Source: an uncultured Desulfobulbaceae bacterium (GTDB lineage Bacteria; Desulfobacterota; Desulfobulbia; Desulfobulbales; Desulfobulbaceae). Taken from it: DNA of 64,000 bases. Location of the stretch: assembly GCA_947259225.1 (NCBI GenBank), contig CAMYLK010000012.1, positions 34,825 through 98,824 on the forward strand. The letters run 5' to 3'. Below the pieces are notes generated by a model. The model was not told where the DNA came from. It made no database searches and saw nothing but the letters and a program-made list of their open reading frames with translations. Both the position numbers and the translations under genes were made by a program. Of the stretch, positions 54,263 through 62,869 are shown piece by piece; position 1 is the stretch's first letter, and each line of letters starts with the position of its first letter.

Positions 54263-56674
54263 TTAGATATCAAGTTCAGAAACTTCCAAGGCGTGATTTT
54301 GGATGAACTCGCGCCTCGGCTCAACCTTGTCACCCATCAATGTGGTGAAGATCTCGTCAGCCGATTCCGCGTCATCAATACTCACCTGGAGCAGGGTTCT
54401 GTTTTCAGGGTTCATGGTCGTATCCCAGAGCTGTTCAGGATTCATTTCACCCAGACCTTTATACCGTTGCAGGTGGCTGCCCTTGAATGTTTCCTCACGT
54501 ACCATCCTGATAAGATCATGCCAGTTGTCAACCGGTATTTCACGGTCCTTGCCACTCGCAGCAACCTTGGTCAAGGTAAACTTTTCCTTCAGGAACGATT
54601 TAATGTCTGGATAAATTTCGAGAGCCTGGCGGTATTCTGCAACGAGAGGGATATTTGGTCCGAGCACGGTCATTACATGGGTCTGCCCCCGAAACGCCAG
54701 GTCCACTTCGTAACATGAAGGACGCCATCGACAGGAGCGAATCTGGCCAACAGTCGGGCCTAATGGTTCGATATCAGCAACAAGCTGTTTTAAGAAATCC
54801 TCATCCTGGAACTGATCTGCAGAGGCAACCCCGTGCTCCAGGAGAAAAATGGTCATTTTTTCTAGAATATCGAGGCGTTCAAGGTAGGAACAGATTCTTT
54901 CGAAAAATGAAAGTTTTTTCAACATTGTGACCATTTCCCCGCCAGCAACCTCAACCCCGCCCTCTGTCTTGAAGCTCAAGATCTGCTGGGCCTGGTTATA
55001 GAGATGATCATTAAGGGCATCGTCATCGATAAAGTAGGTTTCCTTTTTTCCTTTGCCAATCCGGTAAAGGGGCGGCTGACCGATATACACGTGCCCGTTT
55101 TCCACAAGGGGAAGCATCTGCCTGTAGAAAAATGTCAGCAGAAGGGTTCGGATGTGCGCCCCGTCAACATCAGCATCGGTCATGATAATGACCTTGTGAT
55201 AGCGGAGTTTTTCCAGATCAAACTCTTCCCTGCCTATACCGGTTCCCAGGGATGCAATGAGCTGCTTGATTTCTTCACTGCCAAGGATCTTGTCAAAACG
55301 GGCCTTTTCGACATTCATTATCTTTCCGCGTAACGGCAAAATAGCCTGAACACTCCTGTCACGACCCTGTTTGGCACTGCCGCCGGCAGAATCACCCTCA
55401 ACTATGAAAATTTCTCTTTCCGCGGGGTTCTTACTTTGACACTCGGCCAGCTTGCCTGCCATCATGACCGACAGCCCGTCCTTTTTACGGGACAACTCCC
55501 TGGCCTTTCTGGCTGCGTCCCTGGCCCGGGCAGCCTCGACTGCTTTACTGAGTATTCTTTTTGCTACAGCAGGGTTTTGTTCCAGGTAAATTCCCAGTTT
55601 TTCATTACAAAGGGATTCAACAATTGACCTAACTTCGCTGTTGCCGAGTTTAGTTTTGGTCTGTCCCTCGAACTGGGGATTGGGCACCCGCACAGAAACG
55701 ACACAGGTGAGACCTTCCCGCACGTCATCCCCACCCATCTTTTCTTTGAGATGTTTGGGTACAATATCATCACTGGCATAACGATTGATACACTTAGTCA
55801 GGGCAGCCTTAAAACCAAAGACATGTGTTCCTCCCTCCCTGGTGTTTATATTGTTGACATAGGAAAACAACCGCTCGGTATACCCGTCATAGTACTGGAA
55901 ACATACTTCTACCTGGACATCATCTCTTTCGCCGGTGACAAAAACCGGCTCCGGGTGAATTGCGGTTCTGTTCCGGTTCAGGTACTCGATGTATGAGACC
56001 ACCCCACCGTCGTATTTAAAATCATCTTCTTCTCCGCTTCGTTCATCTTTCAGATAAATGCGTACCCCTCTGTTGAGAAAGGCTAATTCACGTAAACGGG
56101 TTTTTACTATTTCATAGTTGTAAACTGTTGTTTCGGTAAATATTGTCGTGTCCGGTTTAAAGGTTATAGTGGTACCACTCTTTTCACTTTTACCTATCTC
56201 CTCAAGCTCGCTTGTGCTATTACCAAAGGCATAGGTTTGGCGATACACCTTTCCGTTACGTTTCACCAAGGCTGTTGCCTCCTGACTCAATCCGTTCACC
56301 ACAGACACACCTACACCATGGAGACCACCCGACACCTTGTAGGTTGAGTGGTCGAACTTACCCCCCGCGTGCAGGGTGGTCATGACCAATTCAAGGGCGG
56401 ACATGTTTTCTGAGGGATGCATATCCACCGGAATGCCTCGCCCGTTATCCTCAACAGATACCGAGTTGTCGGGGTGTATAATGACACTTATTTTGTCGCA
56501 GTGCCCAGCCAGTGATTCATCAATCGAGTTGTCCACAACCTCGTAGATAAGGTGGTGGAGACCTTCCCCCGCTGTATTACCAATATACATGGAGGGGCGT
56601 TTTCGAACAGCCTCAAGCCCGTCAAGGACTTTTATCTGTTCCGCGCCATAATCTGATTTTTTTTCTTCGCTCAC
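54263..56674 (-). CDS. gyrB: DNA gyrase subunit B
   Basis: This 803-residue protein has the GHKL ATPase (EVVDNSIDESLAGHCD, VEDNGRGIPVD, GGLHGVGVSVVNGL), the Toprim domain (FIVEGDSAGGSAKQGRD, IIMTDADVDGAHIRTLLLTF) and the C-terminal QRYKGLGEMN motif. It is 29 bases downstream of dnaN. No recF lies between them, unlike the order in many bacteria. Confidence 0.98.
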   Translation of the reverse strand: MSEEKKSDYGAEQIKVLDGLEAVRKRPSMYIGNTAGEGLHHLIYEVVDNSIDESLAGHCDKISVIIHPDNSVSVEDNGRGIPVDMHPSENMSALELVMTTLHAGGKFDHSTYKVSGGLHGVGVSVVNGLSQEATALVKRNGKVYRQTYAFGNSTSELEEIGKSEKSGTTITFKPDTTIFTETTVYNYEIVKTRLRELAFLNRGVRIYLKDERSGEEDDFKYDGGVVSYIEYLNRNRTAIHPEPVFVTGERDDVQVEVCFQYYDGYTERLFSYVNNINTREGGTHVFGFKAALTKCINRYASDDIVPKHLKEKMGGDDVREGLTCVVSVRVPNPQFEGQTKTKLGNSEVRSIVESLCNEKLGIYLEQNPAVAKRILSKAVEAARARDAARKARELSRKKDGLSVMMAGKLAECQSKNPAEREIFIVEGDSAGGSAKQGRDRSVQAILPLRGKIMNVEKARFDKILGSEEIKQLIASLGTGIGREEFDLEKLRYHKVIIMTDADVDGAHIRTLLLTFFYRQMLPLVENGHVYIGQPPLYRIGKGKKETYFIDDDALNDHLYNQAQQILSFKTEGGVEVAGGEMVTMLKKLSFFERICSYLERLDILEKMTIFLLEHGVASADQFQDEDFLKQLVADIEPLGPTVGQIRSCRWRPSCYEVDLAFRGQTHVMTVLGPNIPLVAEYRQALEIYPDIKSFLKEKFTLTKVAASGKDREIPVDNWHDLIRMVREETFKGSHLQRYKGLGEMNPEQLWDTTMNPENRTLLQVSIDDAESADEIFTTLMGDKVEPRREFIQNHALEVSELDI

Positions 56675-56703
56675 TTTATACCTTTTCGTCTTTTTAATTT
56701 TAA

Positions 56704-57834
56704 TTATAATTTCATGGGCATAACTATACTTAAAAAACCATCGTCATCATCTGATACTATAAGACAAGGACTTTCATCGGAACTTATATATGCCTTTATT
56801 GTGTTCCCCTCCATTACCTGCATTGTTTCAATAAAGTACCGACAGTTAAAACCAAGCGAAAGCTTCTCGCCATTGTACACCACATCAAATTCATCCCTGG
56901 CGCTTCCAAAGTCAGCATTTTGGGAACTTAACAACATATGGTTATCACCAATTTCAATTTTTATGGCCTTGAACATATCTTCTGTGAAAAGGTTAATACG
57001 TTTCAGAGACTCAAGGAAACGAAGTCTGTCAATTTCAACTACGTTATCCTTTGAAATTACTTTTAAAATACTCTGAAAATCAGGAAATTCACCCTGCATT
57101 AAACGAATTATCAAAAGAGAATTTTCACAGTGCAGAACAGCCTGTTTCTTTTCAATACTGAAACGGAAGGTATCTTTATCCTCACAGAATTTCCGTATTT
57201 CCTGAACCCCTCTTCTGGGTATGAGGGTTATGGGATTAAACTTTATATTATCAACTTTTTTATCCACTTCTTTTCCCATTATGGTCAACCGGTGTCCGTC
57301 AGAGGAAATCATTCTAAAATACCTTTTATCCCCATCCTCCTCCTTCTGAAGAAGTGCCGAGGTCAGGCTGTACATGTTTTCTTTATCCTGGGCTATGGAA
57401 AATATTGTTTTATCAATGAGATCACTGAAAACAGAAGCATCCATTTCAATCATATTTTCTTCATCATATTCAGGAAACTTCGGATATTCATCACTTACCA
57501 TTCCGGCCAGTTTATAAAGACTTGATCCGGCTGTTATATCAACCCAGTTTTTTTCCTGTTCCTGGAAATTCAAAATTTCAGAATTTGATTCTCTAGCAAT
57601 CTCAAAGAGTTTTTTTGCAGGCAGAGTTAAAACACCCTTTTCTAAAACTTCAGCTGGCACTACCTGTTTCAATCCTATTTCAAGATCTGTACCTGTAAAA
57701 ATTACTCTATCCTGTTCGACCTCTATCAAAACATTGGATAGAATGGCAAGAGTACCTTTTTTACTGGTAATGTTCTGCTGGGCACCTATGGCCCTTATAA
57801 AATTATCCCGGGAAATGTTAAAATGAAAAGCCAT
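56704..57834 (-). CDS. dnaN: DNA polymerase III beta sliding clamp
   Basis: This 376-residue protein starts MAFHFNISRDNFIRAIGAQQ and has three clamp domains. Family segments include SDGHRLT and LSFNPRYLxE-like LGFNCRYFIETM, and it ends with the canonical SIVMPMKL. It is the processivity clamp. The coding sequence is more AT-rich than gyrA. dnaA is absent from the immediate upstream region. Confidence 0.96.
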   Translation of the reverse strand: MAFHFNISRDNFIRAIGAQQNITSKKGTLAILSNVLIEVEQDRVIFTGTDLEIGLKQVVPAEVLEKGVLTLPAKKLFEIARESNSEILNFQEQEKNWVDITAGSSLYKLAGMVSDEYPKFPEYDEENMIEMDASVFSDLIDKTIFSIAQDKENMYSLTSALLQKEEDGDKRYFRMISSDGHRLTIMGKEVDKKVDNIKFNPITLIPRRGVQEIRKFCEDKDTFRFSIEKKQAVLHCENSLLIIRLMQGEFPDFQSILKVISKDNVVEIDRLRFLESLKRINLFTEDMFKAIKIEIGDNHMLLSSQNADFGSARDEFDVVYNGEKLSLGFNCRYFIETMQVMEGNTIKAYISSDESPCLIVSDDDDGFLSIVMPMKL

Positions 57835-58120
57835 AACAAATATTCCTTTTTTTAAATAAATAGATTTGTTGTTGTCATTAGGCTTGTTAATTTGTTAGTT
57901 TTGAAAACAACCTGTTAATATTATTTGAAATTTAAGGTTAATAAAATATTGGATATCATATTGATTCTTTCTTGATTATTAAGGGAACAAAGTTGTTAAC
58001 ATTTTTATAAACAGGATTTAAACATATTATGTACATATTTATGAAAAAATATGTGTATTTTAAAAATAAAACTATACTTGAAAATGTTTGAAAATACAAA
58101 GAAATAAATACATTCTTCCA
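57835..58120. other. Very AT-rich spacer upstream of dnaN
   Basis: These 286 bases are strongly AT-rich and have only poor matches to DnaA boxes, such as TTATAAACA and TTATGTACA (7 of 9 bases). With dnaN, gyrB, gyrA and parS nearby it could be part of an origin region, but no canonical DnaA box cluster is visible. Confidence 0.3.
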
Positions 58121-59245
58121 ATGAAAAAAACAGGATTAAAAGACCTTGATATATCCCTCGTACCTTTATTTAAAAAAGGTATTAAAAAAGGGGTATTTTC
58201 TGGTGCATCTACTGCAATTTTTTTCAAAGATGGGGGTAAAGAAAAAAGGCTTATACAATTTTACGGCAAGACAAGAAGCGACAGTAAAGGAAAATATATA
58301 AACGAGAATACACTTTTTGATCTGGCTTCATTAACTAAACCATTATGCACAACACTCTGCACTCTCAATTTAATAGAAAAAAACAAACTGGATTGGAAAA
58401 ATTTTCCGAAACACTTAATTAACGATAAAACAAGCTCTTTTTTAAAAGAGAGTAATATTGAACAGCTATTATCGCATTCATCAGGTTTAATTGATTACAG
58501 GCCCTTTTTTATGGATTTTAAGCCGGTTTCTTCAAAAAAGGCTCAAAAAAAAATAATTAAGGCTATCTTTAAAGAAAAACCAATATATAAACCCGGTGAA
58601 AAATGTGTGTATAGTGACCTTGGCTATATCCTAATGGGTAGAATAATTGAAAAGGTATCCGGGACAAGCCTGAACAGGTATTTTAAAAAAGAAATAACAA
58701 AACCCCTGCAGCTTGAAAAAAGTATTTTTTTCAGACCCCTTATGGGTTTAAAAGCAAAACATGTAACAAATGTTGCCGCTACGGAGAAATGTCCCTGGCG
58801 TCATAAAATATTGCAAGGGGAGGTTCACGATGAACACTGCTGGTTGATGGGAGGTGTTGCGGGTCACGCAGGCCTTTTCGGAACAGTTGGCGGGGTCCTG
58901 GGGTTGACAGAAAATATTTTAGGTCAATGGAAAGGAAGAGTGGAGCACCCAGCCTTCAGCAACGAACTTTTGCAGAAGACACTCGGCTGGAAAAAGAAAA
59001 ACCAGACATGGTGTATGGGGTTTGACCGGCCATCGATAAAAGGATCAAGTGCAGGAAAATATTTTTCTCCTGAAAGTGTAGGTCATCTTGGTTTTACCGG
59101 AACATCGTTCTGGATGGATCCAGAAAAAGAACTCATCATTGTGCTGTTGACCAACCGTATCCACCCCACCAGAAAAAACGAAAGAATAAAAAAATTCAGG
59201 CCCCTCTTTCATAATACTGTAATCGAATCACTGGGGATCAAATAA
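58121..59245 (+). CDS. Serine hydrolase (class C beta-lactamase-like)
   Basis: From ATG 58121 the protein is 374 residues. The S-X-X-K active site lies in DLASLTKPLCT at about residue 83, a YSD motif (second element) in CVYSDLGYILMGRI, and a C-terminal LGFTGTSFWMDPEKEL region in place of the KTG box. No signal peptide is obvious. It is very lysine- and AT-rich compared with neighbours, which may reflect transfer or local composition. It may be an esterase or D-peptidase; no antibiotic role can be claimed. Confidence 0.85.
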   Translation: MKKTGLKDLDISLVPLFKKGIKKGVFSGASTAIFFKDGGKEKRLIQFYGKTRSDSKGKYINENTLFDLASLTKPLCTTLCTLNLIEKNKLDWKNFPKHLINDKTSSFLKESNIEQLLSHSSGLIDYRPFFMDFKPVSSKKAQKKIIKAIFKEKPIYKPGEKCVYSDLGYILMGRIIEKVSGTSLNRYFKKEITKPLQLEKSIFFRPLMGLKAKHVTNVAATEKCPWRHKILQGEVHDEHCWLMGGVAGHAGLFGTVGGVLGLTENILGQWKGRVEHPAFSNELLQKTLGWKKKNQTWCMGFDRPSIKGSSAGKYFSPESVGHLGFTGTSFWMDPEKELIIVLLTNRIHPTRKNERIKKFRPLFHNTVIESLGIK

Positions 59246-59247
59246 AA

Positions 59248-59275
59248 AAAGCCCCCGCCGATAAGCAGGGGCTTT
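59248..59275 (-). terminator. Terminator between the serine hydrolase and sulfur relay cluster
   Basis: AAAGCCCC and GGGGCTTT form an 8-bp stem with a 12-base loop. Read on the minus strand a T7 run follows, so it mainly ends the sulfur relay transcript; it may serve the hydrolase gene too. Confidence 0.85.
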
Positions 59276-59308
59276 CAGGTGCAATATAAACTTTATATAA
59301 AATCTATT

Positions 59309-59482
59309 TTACCACCAGCAGATGGTTTTATCTGCATCCATAATTTTATCAACGAGCTGATCATAATCCGGGCTGTCTACATTCAGGTCAAAGCTGTCGG
59401 ATTCTCTGTCTCTGCTAACTATTTCAACAAGTTTCCTGGTGGTTTCATCAGGCTCTGAACGATATACATTTAATACTTTCAT
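59309..59482 (-). CDS. 57-residue protein at the end of the sulfur relay operon
   Basis: A good AGGAG lies 8 bases before the ATG and the gene runs 57 codons to TAA. The protein begins MKVLNVYRSEPDETTRKLVE and ends DKTICWW. It has a single Cys followed by two Trp at the extreme C-terminus, a feature that could act as a sulfur-accepting swinging tail, as in DsrC or TusE. It is not recognisably DsrC. It follows the DsrE-like gene at 59505 by 22 bases and precedes the operon terminator. It is too short for most gene callers. No family name can be given. Confidence 0.8.
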   Translation of the reverse strand: MKVLNVYRSEPDETTRKLVEIVSRDRESDSFDLNVDSPDYDQLVDKIMDADKTICWW

Positions 59483-59504
59483 TGGTTATGCTCCTGAAGA
59501 AAAT

Positions 59505-59807
59505 TTATTTTATTCCGTAGGGGACAATTACGTCCATATCACGAAGTTTCTCTCCGAGTTCCTCAACACTCAAAGCTTCAAAACCGTTATTGTCGCAATT
59601 AGCCTGAACATTGGAAAATACCTCACCCTCCATATCACGAAGCATATCAATACGATCTACATTTTCCTGGTCAAGTTTATCAATCTCAACATCGACAAGA
59701 ACACCGAATGAGTACATATTTTCAACAGCCAGGCCAAGGGCGGAACGCATTCCATCAATGGCGTAATCTTTGTTCCTGATCATAAAGCAAGCTTTTTTGT
59801 ATTCCAT
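59505..59807 (-). CDS. DsrE-family sulfur relay protein
   Basis: This 100-residue protein has the DsrE/TusD-like start MEYKKACFMIRNKDYAIDGM, a GLAVENMYSFGVLVDVEID strand-helix region, and Cys at positions 7 and about 71. DsrE-like proteins bind persulfide sulfur. Its neighbours are another DsrE-like protein, TusA and the 57-residue protein, all on the minus strand. Confidence 0.82.
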   Translation of the reverse strand: MEYKKACFMIRNKDYAIDGMRSALGLAVENMYSFGVLVDVEIDKLDQENVDRIDMLRDMEGEVFSNVQANCDNNGFEALSVEELGEKLRDMDVIVPYGIK

Positions 59808-59817
59808 TGCTTCCCCC

Positions 59818-60129
59818 TTATAAGCTTATGTAGCTGTCAAAATCTTCAATAATAATTCCATGCTGGGTCTGGGTGGCCATTTTTTCCGCTGTCAGGCCCT
59901 CTGGAATGTCATTCTGGTCGTATCCCATTTTTCTGTAACTGTCCAGACAGATGGAAACATCAGCCATCTGGCACAGTTCGGGAAACTGTGGGTCCTTGGT
60001 CAGCTTGGTACCATACCAGGTAAAAAATATTTTAATGTCACTTCCCTTGGCTTTGGCAGCCCTGGTTACACCCATGATGTGCTTCATGTTGTCAGGGTTT
60101 GTTACAAAAATCCCTAAACTCTTAGCCAT
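59818..60129 (-). CDS. DsrE-family sulfur relay protein with CLDSY motif
   Basis: This 103-residue protein starts MAKSLGIFVTNPDNMKHIMG and has Cys53 and Cys61, the second in ADVSICLDSYRKMGY, the location of the active Cys in many DsrE/DrsE2-like proteins. A GGAGGGG Shine-Dalgarno precedes the ATG. It lies 10 bases upstream of the next DsrE-like gene. Confidence 0.85.
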   Translation of the reverse strand: MAKSLGIFVTNPDNMKHIMGVTRAAKAKGSDIKIFFTWYGTKLTKDPQFPELCQMADVSICLDSYRKMGYDQNDIPEGLTAEKMATQTQHGIIIEDFDSYISL

Positions 60130-60210
60130 GATACCCCTCCTTAAATGATAACCGGCGCTATTCCGTCAAGGAAAAAGCGCCGTTATTCAATTGCTAAGTA
60201 TAAATAACAA

Positions 60211-60468
60211 TTATCCTTTTTTGATGTAAAAGCTTGTGAAGCCGTCTTCGTCTTTGAGGCCGATAAATTCATGGCCGGAACGCTCACACCACCCCGGGAT
60301 GTCATTCCTGGAACCAGGATCGGTTCCGTCAACCCTCAGGATTTCACCTGAGTTGATTTTTCCGATTTCTTTTTTTGTGCGAAGCAGTGGCATTGGGCAG
60401 CTCAGACCTTTTGCGTCTAAATGGGATGCTACATCAAGTCCATCTGGTGCTATTTTTGCGTCACTCAT
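60211..60468 (-). CDS. TusA-family sulfurtransferase
   Basis: This 85-residue protein has the TusA core LDAKGLSCPMPLLRTKKEIG with the persulfide-carrying Cys24 in CPMP, and a second conserved part DIPGWCERSGHEF. It is the first gene of the relay operon. TusA-like proteins pass sulfur to DsrE partners and are often paired with YeeE/YedE, encoded divergently here. Confidence 0.93.
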   Translation of the reverse strand: MSDAKIAPDGLDVASHLDAKGLSCPMPLLRTKKEIGKINSGEILRVDGTDPGSRNDIPGWCERSGHEFIGLKDEDGFTSFYIKKG

Positions 60469-60681
60469 TTACTAATCCTCCTACCATGAGATGAATTGGA
60501 TATGTTTATGAAAACAAAGGTAATTTCATAAACAGTCAGGAAATACGCAGTATCTCTCGTTACCGCTAACAATCCTTAGTAAAAAATTTTTATACCGAAT
60601 AGGTGTTTTTATGTCAAGGGTAAAATGAATGGCAATTCAAATAGTTTTTATCATTCAACATCTTGTTTTTTCTAAAAAAAC

Positions 60682-60711
60682 TTGACAGCTAAGAAGTATT
60701 CTCTGTAATAT
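60682..60711 (+). promoter_or_regulatory. Upstream sigma-70-like promoter of yedE
   Basis: TTGACA (60682-60687), an 18-base spacer, and TAATAT (60706-60711), on the plus strand before yedE. Confidence 0.6.
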
Positions 60712-60726
60712 TTTTACTCAACTTTC

Positions 60727-60755
60727 TTGACAAAAAACATGAGCACAGGTAAAAA
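60727..60755 (+). promoter_or_regulatory. Second sigma-70-like promoter of yedE
   Basis: TTGACA (60727-60732), a 17-base spacer and TAAAAA (60750-60755). The -10 overlaps the left arm of the inverted repeat at 60749, so a protein bound there would block it. Confidence 0.55.
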
Positions 60756-60780
60756 TTTCCCCACAGAGTGGGATTTTTAC
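60749..60780. promoter_or_regulatory. Long inverted repeat overlapping the yedE promoter
   Basis: GTAAAAAT...CCCAC pairs with GTGGGATTTTTAC around AGA. The arms are 13 bases, with a three-base insertion in the left arm. It may be an operator overlapping the -10, or an RNA hairpin in the leader. It is not followed by a T tract. Confidence 0.5.
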
Positions 60781-60865
60781 TCTTGCAGGGATAAGGAATC
60801 GGACAACAGTTTTTATTTGGGTTGTGACCGGATCTTTAAAAAAAAAAACTGGAGGAGGGGACAGT

Positions 60866-62134
60866 ATGGCAGAAAACTTGTTAGGTTCAAAAACTAAAGA
60901 ACTTTATAATGCGTTGTGCAAAAAGGAATGGGACGCAACTACGACAGGGATTTTGATTGCCTTGTTCAGTATTCTGATCATGGCCTGGTGGAGGCCCTGG
61001 GGTGCTGTGGGTGCGGTACGTAACTGGGGGGACTGGATACTCTATGGAATAGGTATCTATTCGGATCCGGACACCCTGGAGCTTCTCAGGTTTACCGATG
61101 ACGAGGGAACGGTAAACATAACAAAATCCATCTGGTATAATACCGGTTCGGTCATTGGAATAGGGTTTGTTGGAGGGGCATTTCTCTCAGCTTGCCTTGG
61201 CGGTCAGTTTGCCCTTCGTTTTCCACCAACCCGTGAGTGGATAAAGGCTATCGTTGCCGGTATCCTGATGGGCATAGGAGCAACATTTGCCGGTGGCTGT
61301 AATGTCGGCGGCATGTACAATGCGCTTGGCAACCTGAGCGCGCACGGCTTTGCCATGTGGTTTGGCCTTATATTTGGTGTCCTGCTCGGGCTATGGCTGC
61401 TTTATAAGGAAATGGAGCATATCACCTGGGGCAGCGGCGGGGCTAAAACTATCGATTTACCGGCAGCTGTACAGTTTATTATCGGTCTTGCAGTCATTAG
61501 TGCATTTGTCTGGGGCGCATACCAATATGCCAACTATGACGGGGATGATGCTGAAACCTATATTACTTCACTGTCGGGCATCCTTCTTATTGCTGTAGCT
61601 CTTGGCTATACAATGCAGCGGGGCCGTTGGTGTATGGTGCAGGGTTTCCGTGAACCGCATATGACCGGTAACACTACTATGGCAAAATCTGTTGCCCTTT
61701 CTATCTGTATTGTGGCCATTGGCGCAGCCGTCCTCAAGTATGGCGTACCGATACGAGCTGAGGGAGAACCTGTTCTGAACAACGTATACTATGTGCGCGG
61801 CACCTTTGGCTGGGGCGGTGTATTCGGCGGTTTTATGTTCGGCCTGGGAGCGATGCTGGCCGGCGGCTGCGGTACAGGAACCCTGTGGCGAGTCGGTGAA
61901 GGACAGATTAAACTATGGCTGGTTATGCTTGTCTTCGGCATCTCCTGTTCCCTGTGCGGCCTCTGGGTAAAAGCCAATGAATGGGAAGCTGACGGTGTAC
62001 TCGGCAAACATGTGTATATGCCGGATGTTATGGGCTATGGCCCGGCTCTGGCACTTATCCTTTTGTCAATGGGACTCTGGTACGTTGTCGTTACCTGGAA
62101 TGAGGAAAGCAACAAGCTTATTCTGCCCATGTAA
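60866..62134 (+). CDS. yedE: YeeE/YedE-family sulfur (or selenium) transporter
   Basis: From ATG 60866, 5 bases after a strong GGAGGAGGGG, the protein is 422 residues with about ten transmembrane helices. It has the paired YeeE/YedE motifs GATFAGGCNVGGMYNALGN and AMLAGGCGTGTLWRVGEG, whose cysteines conduct thiosulfate in characterised relatives. YedE-type members are also linked to selenium use. It is divergent from the TusA/DsrE operon, fitting a transporter plus relay. Given the Sec genes in this genome, selenium transport is a real alternative to thiosulfate uptake. Confidence 0.88.
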   Translation: MAENLLGSKTKELYNALCKKEWDATTTGILIALFSILIMAWWRPWGAVGAVRNWGDWILYGIGIYSDPDTLELLRFTDDEGTVNITKSIWYNTGSVIGIGFVGGAFLSACLGGQFALRFPPTREWIKAIVAGILMGIGATFAGGCNVGGMYNALGNLSAHGFAMWFGLIFGVLLGLWLLYKEMEHITWGSGGAKTIDLPAAVQFIIGLAVISAFVWGAYQYANYDGDDAETYITSLSGILLIAVALGYTMQRGRWCMVQGFREPHMTGNTTMAKSVALSICIVAIGAAVLKYGVPIRAEGEPVLNNVYYVRGTFGWGGVFGGFMFGLGAMLAGGCGTGTLWRVGEGQIKLWLVMLVFGISCSLCGLWVKANEWEADGVLGKHVYMPDVMGYGPALALILLSMGLWYVVVTWNEESNKLILPM

Positions 62135-62165
62135 AAAGATAACCTGAAAGAAACTCAAGTATTAT

Positions 62166-62204
62166 AAATCGCGGTGTCCTACCAGGGGCATCGCGATTTT
62201 TTTT
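62166..62204 (+). terminator. Terminator of yedE
   Basis: AAATCGCGGTGTCC and GGGGCATCGCGATTT pair with one mismatch and one G-U pair, followed by a T8 run. It lies 31 bases after the yedE stop. Confidence 0.88.
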
Positions 62205-62248
62205 GTTCTATTGGTCAGGTTGTGTATAGTTTGAACAGGGGATATAGA

Positions 62249-62869
62249 ATGGATTTAATTGAAAGAAGGATACTGCGCAAGACAACCCTGGCCAGGCGCG
62301 ATGCCCTTCCAGCGGATGAGAGGGGTGCAATGAGTCTGGAGATTTGCGGGAGACTGCTTAAACTTGATATGGTGCGCCAGGCGACGTCAATTTTTATCTA
62401 CATGCATTTTCGCAGTGAAGTTCAGACCATGGAATGTGTAAACCAATGCCTTGCTGCTGGAAAAGCTGTCAGTATTCCCTTTACCTTGAAAGATGAGAAG
62501 CGGTTAGTGGCTGTTCATGTTTCAGACCCATTCAAAGATGTTACACCTGGTTATTGCGGAATACCGGAGCCGAGAGAACAGCTGATCCGCACCTCCGGTC
62601 TTAATCCGGCCGAAATCAACGTAGTCGTTATTCCCGGATCTGTCTTTGACCCGTCCGGAAGCCGCCTCGGATATGGAGGTGGGTACTATGACCGGTTTCT
62701 TGTGCATGAGGCACCCCGTGCACTACGCGTCGGACTGGCCTTTGAAATCCAGGTGATAGAGAAAGTACCGGTTCAGTCACATGATCAGTTCATGGACCTG
62801 ATTGTGACGGAAGAAAATATTTATGACTGCAGGAGGATACGTGATGCGCAAGACAGCAGTTTATCGTGA
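62249..62869 (+). CDS. 5-formyltetrahydrofolate cyclo-ligase
   Basis: From ATG 62249 the protein is 206 residues with LRKTTLARRDAL near the start and the C-terminal ATP-binding signature GSRLGYGGGYYDRFL. It recycles 5-formyl-THF. The frame extends back to 62174 through the terminator and is not used. Its end overlaps the next gene by 26 bases, so they are co-translated. No 6S RNA could be recognised upstream. Confidence 0.94.
   Translation: MDLIERRILRKTTLARRDALPADERGAMSLEICGRLLKLDMVRQATSIFIYMHFRSEVQTMECVNQCLAAGKAVSIPFTLKDEKRLVAVHVSDPFKDVTPGYCGIPEPREQLIRTSGLNPAEINVVVIPGSVFDPSGSRLGYGGGYYDRFLVHEAPRALRVGLAFEIQVIEKVPVQSHDQFMDLIVTEENIYDCRRIRDAQDSSLS

Noticed and set aside
57835..58120. Calling this region oriC outright
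   Set aside because: Only 7-of-9 matches to DnaA boxes are present and dnaA is not adjacent; the evidence is insufficient.
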